Source: JADGHX01 sp037200125 (GTDB lineage Bacteria; Pseudomonadota; Gammaproteobacteria; Steroidobacterales; Steroidobacteraceae). Taken from it: DNA of 64,000 bases. This document shows positions 60,904 through 64,000 of the stretch, one piece after another. Below the pieces are notes generated by a model. It did no database searches. It had not been told where the DNA came from and saw only the letters and a list, made by a program, of their open reading frames with translations. Numbering within the stretch: position 1 is the stretch's first letter; each line of letters starts with the position of its first letter. A program made the translations under genes and the position numbers. The stretch is from NCBI GenBank assembly GCA_037200125.1, contig JBBCGS010000008.1, positions 248,001 to 312,000 on the forward strand, written 5' to 3'.

Positions 60904-61872
60904 TCAATCCCCGGCCGCGAACAGCGCGACGTTGCGATGACCCGCGGCTCGCAGGCGCGCGGCCGCGCGCCAGGCTCGCAGTCCGGTGCGGCAGCAGAGC
61001 ACGACGCGAACGTCGTCCGCGATGCGATCGCGAAGGCCTTCGACCCGCTCGGCGGTGAGTCTCACGCACGACTCGAACGCGGGCACAGGCGCTTCCTGCT
61101 CGCCGCGAAGCTCGACGGTGAGGTCGTTGGACGTCACATCGGCGCGTGCGACAAAGCGGAAGCCTTCGCGCTCCTCGTGCGCGGAGAGAAACGAGAAACC
61201 GGAGAATCGCAGCGTACGGAAATCCACGGTGGTCATGCGCCCCGCGATGGACGGCTCGAGGTCGAGAAGCAGCGACAACACCATCTGCGCCTGGATCGTT
61301 CCCATTACGCCCACCGCCGTGCCCAGAACGCCGTGGGTTGCGCAGGTTCCGGCCTGCGCGGGCAGGTCGGGAAACACCGCGCGATAACTCGGCGCGTTTC
61401 CGCAGAAAGCCCCGGCGTATCCGTCCAGCCCGATCACCGACGCGCTCACCAGCGGCTTGCGCGAACGCGCGCACTCGTCGCTGAGAATGTAGGTGACGGC
61501 GAAGTTGTCGGCCGCATCGACGACGATGTCCGCGGCGCCAACGAGCGAAGGCGCGTTCGCGGGCGTGAGCCGCTCGCACACGGCTTCGATATCGACGCTC
61601 GGATTCAGCGCCACGAGTGCCGCTCGCGAAACTTCCGCCTTGCGTTGTCCGAGGTCGCTCATCCGAAAGAGCGGCTGCCGATGCAGGTTGGATTCATCGA
61701 CGACGTCATGGTCGACGACGATCAGCCGCCCGACACCCGCCGCGCAGAGATACGGCAGCACCGCGCACCCCAATCCGCCCGCGCCCGCGACAAGCACCGT
61801 CGCACTCCCGATGCGCCGCTGCCCCTCGGGCCCGACTTCGGGAAGCGCAAGTTGTCTCGCGTAGCGGTCCAT
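60904..61872 (-). CDS. thiF: ThiF/MoeB-type adenylyltransferase with rhodanese-like C-terminus
   Basis: The protein is 322 residues. It activates the C-terminal glycine of ThiS with ATP. Seen are RQLALPEVGPEGQRRI, the nucleotide motif VLVAGAGGLGCAVLPYL, DESNLHRQPLF and the crossover-loop region AGTCATHGVLGTAVGVMG. After about residue 285 a rhodanese-like stretch VVLCCRTGLRAWRAAARLRAAG follows, giving a possible sulphur-carrying Cys. The usual CxxC zinc pairs of ThiF are not obvious. The ATG overlaps the thiE stop (ATGA). Confidence 0.85.
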   Translation of the reverse strand: MDRYARQLALPEVGPEGQRRIGSATVLVAGAGGLGCAVLPYLCAAGVGRLIVVDHDVVDESNLHRQPLFRMSDLGQRKAEVSRAALVALNPSVDIEAVCERLTPANAPSLVGAADIVVDAADNFAVTYILSDECARSRKPLVSASVIGLDGYAGAFCGNAPSYRAVFPDLPAQAGTCATHGVLGTAVGVMGTIQAQMVLSLLLDLEPSIAGRMTTVDFRTLRFSGFSFLSAHEEREGFRFVARADVTSNDLTVELRGEQEAPVPAFESCVRLTAERVEGLRDRIADDVRVVLCCRTGLRAWRAAARLRAAGHRNVALFAAGD

Positions 61873-62483
61873 CAGTGCACAGCCTGCGTGGCCGCGATCC
61901 ACTCGCGCGTGCGCGCAACCGGATCATCACTTCGCACGATATCCGTGACGACCGCCGCTACGTCCGCGCCGGCGCCGAAGACCTGCGACAAGCGCTCAAC
62001 CGTGAGGCCGCCGATGGCGACGAGCGGAATCTCACCGACGAGTTGTTTCCACTCCGTGATCCGGAACAGCCCCTGCGGCGCCCATTTCATCTTCTTCAGG
62101 AGGGTCGGGTAGATCGGACCGAGCGCGATGTACTCCGGCGCGGCCGACAGGGCGCGGTCCAGCTCCGCGTAGTCGTGACTGCTGACACCCAGGCGGACTC
62201 CGGCGCTTCGAAGGGCCGCCAGATCCGCGCCGTCGAGGTCCTCTTGTCCGAGATGCACGAAGTCGCATGCCTCTTCGATGGCGAGCTGCCAGTAGTCGTT
62301 TACGACGAGTTGCGCGCCGTAACTCTCACACGCCGCGCGCGCGGCGCGGATGTTTGCCCGCACGGCTTCGGTCGGCTCACCCTTCATGCGCAGCTGGATG
62401 AGCCGCGCGCCGAGCCGGACGAGCCGCTCGACCCACGCCGCGTTCTCGACGATCGGGTAGAAGCGATCGAGGTGCAGCCTCAC
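61872..62483 (-). CDS. thiE: Thiamine-phosphate synthase
   Basis: The protein is 203 residues. It joins HMP-PP and thiazole phosphate to thiamine phosphate. Features are RLGARLIQLRMKGEP, LVVNDYWQLAIEEACDFVHLGQEDL, LGVSSHDYAELDRAL, YIALGPIYPT and VAIGGLTVERLSQVFGAGA. The GTG start at 62483 overlaps the thiG stop by four bases (GTGA). Confidence 0.92.
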   Translation of the reverse strand: MRLHLDRFYPIVENAAWVERLVRLGARLIQLRMKGEPTEAVRANIRAARAACESYGAQLVVNDYWQLAIEEACDFVHLGQEDLDGADLAALRSAGVRLGVSSHDYAELDRALSAAPEYIALGPIYPTLLKKMKWAPQGLFRITEWKQLVGEIPLVAIGGLTVERLSQVFGAGADVAAVVTDIVRSDDPVARTREWIAATQAVH

Positions 62484-63253
62484 GTGAGGAAGGCCTTCCC
62501 AATCACGGGCGTCGACGGCACCGCCATGTCCCGCGTTTCCATCGGCCCCGCGTTGTGCGCGAGCCTGCCGGCTTCGACTCCGGCCGAGAAAGCTTCCGCC
62601 ATCCCCACAGGATCGCGCGCTCGCGCGATGGCCGTGTTGATCAGCACCGCATCGAAGCCAAGCTCCATAGCCTGCGCAGCGTGCGACGGCACGCCGATGC
62701 CGGCGTCGATGACGAGCGGAATGTCCGGGAAGTGCGCGCGCAGCGCTTTCAACCCGAACAGATTGTTCAGGCCGCGTCCGGAGCCGATGGGGGAGCCCCA
62801 CGGCATCAGCACCTGGCAACCCGCGTCCACCAGCCTGCCCGCCACGACGAGATCCTCGGTCGTGTAGGGAAACACTTCGAAACCCTCCGCCGTGAGAATG
62901 CGTGCCGCTTCGACGAGCGCGAAAACATCCGGCTGAAGCGTGTCGTCCTCGCCGATGACTTCGAGCTTCAGCCACTTCGTGCCGAACACTTCGCGCGCCA
63001 TGTGTGCGGTCGTCACCGCTTCTTTCACCGAGCGGCATCCCGCCGTGTTCGGCAGTACGCGGATCCCCAGTTCGCGAATGATCGACCAGAACGCCTGCCC
63101 GGCGCGATCCGCCCCCGACTCCCGCCGCAGCGATACCGTCGCGACTTCCGCGCCGGAAGCCCGAATGGCCTGCGACAGGACGGCCGGTGATGGGAACCGT
63201 GCCGTCCCGACCATCAATCGCGAGCTCAGCTCGACTCCGTAGAAGCGCCTCAT
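62480..63253 (-). CDS. thiG: Thiazole synthase
   Basis: The protein is 257 residues. It forms the thiazole phosphate ring from deoxyxylulose phosphate, dehydroglycine and ThiS thiocarboxylate. The N-terminal SRLMVGTARFPSPAVL, RVLPNTAGCRSVKEAV, KLEVIGEDDTLQPD, and the phosphate-binding PWGSPIGSGRGL and VIDAGIGVPSHAAQAMELGFDAVLINTAIA are all present. The start directly follows thiS, and the two are probably co-translated. Confidence 0.94.
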   Translation of the reverse strand: MRRFYGVELSSRLMVGTARFPSPAVLSQAIRASGAEVATVSLRRESGADRAGQAFWSIIRELGIRVLPNTAGCRSVKEAVTTAHMAREVFGTKWLKLEVIGEDDTLQPDVFALVEAARILTAEGFEVFPYTTEDLVVAGRLVDAGCQVLMPWGSPIGSGRGLNNLFGLKALRAHFPDIPLVIDAGIGVPSHAAQAMELGFDAVLINTAIARARDPVGMAEAFSAGVEAGRLAHNAGPMETRDMAVPSTPVIGKAFLT

Positions 63254-63454
63254 TCAACCTCCTTGCATCGGAGCGAGCACTTCGACGCGGTCGCCTTCCG
63301 ACAATGCGATCTCGCCGCGTGCGGACGATGCGACGAACTCCCCATTGAGCGCCGTTGCGACCACAGCTGCGCCAAAGCCGAGCTGCTCGAGAGCACGCGC
63401 CAGGGACGCAGCGGACGGCACTTCATGCGCGTCGCCGTTCACGATGATCTTCAT
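63254..63454 (-). CDS. thiS: Sulphur carrier protein ThiS
   Basis: The protein is 66 residues with a ubiquitin-like fold (MKIIVNGDAHEV, then VATALNGEFV) and the essential C-terminal Gly-Gly (APMQGG). It carries sulphur as a thiocarboxylate to ThiG. The start overlaps the end of thiO by 32 bases, and the stop directly abuts thiG. Confidence 0.93.
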   Translation of the reverse strand: MKIIVNGDAHEVPSAASLARALEQLGFGAAVVATALNGEFVASSARGEIALSEGDRVEVLAPMQGG

Positions 63455-64000
63455 CCATCACCTCCGGAAACCGGGCATCTCGCAGCAGCACGTCCGCAGC
63501 CATGCGGGCCAGTGCGGGCGCGAGCAGAAAACCGTGTCGGAAGAAACCATTCACATGCAGAACGCCGTCGCGCCAGCGAAGGCGCGGAAGGTTGTCGAGG
63601 AACGCAGGGCGCACGCCTGCGCCGATCTCCACCACCTCCGCCTCACCAAACATCGGGTTCAGCGCGTAGACGGCACTGAGCAGCTCGAGCACTGAGCGAA
63701 CGGAAACGCGGCGAGGGTCGTCGCTCTCCAGCATCGTTGCGCCGACCATGAACAGGCCGTCGGCGCGGGGCACGACGTAGATGGGCAGACGAGCGTGAAG
63801 CACGCGCACGGGCCGACTGAGCGACAGTTCGTGGATTCGCAGCACGACCATCTCACCCTTCACGCCGCGAAGATCGGCCAGCGCTTCACGAGCCGCCAGG
63901 CCCGTGCAATTCACGACCGTGCGGCCCGCCGACCGCATCTCGCGGATGAGCTCCGATGTCACGTCGACACCGAACCGCACTCGCGCGCCAAGGCGGCCGG
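63423..64000 (-). CDS. thiO: Glycine oxidase ThiO, C-terminal part
   Basis: The frame remains open to the window edge, so the N-terminal FAD-binding part is not seen. Visible segments, GRTVVNCTGLAAREALADLRGVKGE and ARLPIYVVPRADGLFMVGATMLESDD, then EIGAGVRPAFLDNLPRLR and VNGFFRHGFLLAPALA, are those of ThiO-type glycine/D-amino-acid oxidases. The enzyme oxidises glycine to the imine used by ThiG. It is the most upstream thi gene in view; a TPP riboswitch, if any, would lie beyond 64000. Confidence 0.88.
   Translation of the reverse strand, partial: GRLGARVRFGVDVTSELIREMRSAGRTVVNCTGLAAREALADLRGVKGEMVVLRIHELSLSRPVRVLHARLPIYVVPRADGLFMVGATMLESDDPRRVSVRSVLELLSAVYALNPMFGEAEVVEIGAGVRPAFLDNLPRLRWRDGVLHVNGFFRHGFLLAPALARMAADVLLRDARFPEVMDEDHRERRRA

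Overview
The window is a GC-rich chromosomal segment of a Gram-negative proteobacterium. Lipoproteins, Tat and Sec leaders, a MacAB-like exporter, a YegD-type Hsp70, an OmdA/YdeI protein and a thiO-S-G-E-F-D operon point to a gammaproteobacterium near Xanthomonadales/Steroidobacterales. That placement is inference from gene content. No rRNA, tRNA, CRISPR array or complete transposon was seen.

Layout. 1-6.8 kb holds the end of an nhaR-like regulator and small accessory genes (lipoprotein, GNAT acetyltransferase, M14 peptidase, OmdA protein), two secreted proteins of unknown function and an SDR. Two of these genes share a nearly identical 33-bp leader. 6.8-9.2 kb contains broken genes: an MmyB-type regulator without its HTH core and a DUF222/HNH gene with an internal deletion. 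9.2-15 kb has DUF1415, peptidase E, a truncated vapC, a CPA1 Na+/H+ antiporter and a YegD-like Hsp70. 15.3-22.2 kb is a likely catabolic cluster: a winged-helix/STAND/TPR regulator, coniferyl-aldehyde dehydrogenase, carotenoid/stilbene oxygenase and a Tat-exported alpha/beta hydrolase. 22.4-26.4 kb encodes a diguanylate cyclase and a hybrid histidine kinase.

26.4-39.8 kb holds a TIR-WD40 gene and a tightly packed operon: DUF4159, a large VWA-like membrane protein, a C13-fold protein lacking its cysteine, a TPR-HExxH peptidase, MoxR, DUF58, BatA-like and DUF4175. As given, almost every gene in this stretch carries one-base frameshifts, about 40 in total, while the genes on both sides are clean. 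At about fourteen sites I read base by base, changing one short homopolymer run by one base restores the expected protein. This suggests consensus errors more than gene decay.

43.9-45.3 kb is a damaged Fic gene. 45.4-50.1 kb (minus strand) is a MacAB-type export operon: adaptor, ATPase and two permeases. 50.2-51.6 kb is an ACT-domain malic enzyme followed by a large hairpin. 51.8-54.9 kb is an ECF sigma factor, a membrane protein that may be its anti-sigma factor, and a beta-repeat/membrane/RDD fusion protein. 54.9-59.3 kb has a GH105-like hydrolase, an S41 lipoprotein protease, a VIT-family transporter and a DUF3237 protein. A 288-bp inverted-repeat element sits exactly between two convergent genes at 59.25-59.54 kb. 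The last 4 kb is the thiamine operon with overlapping start and stop codons, including a ThiF-like protein with a rhodanese-like tail.
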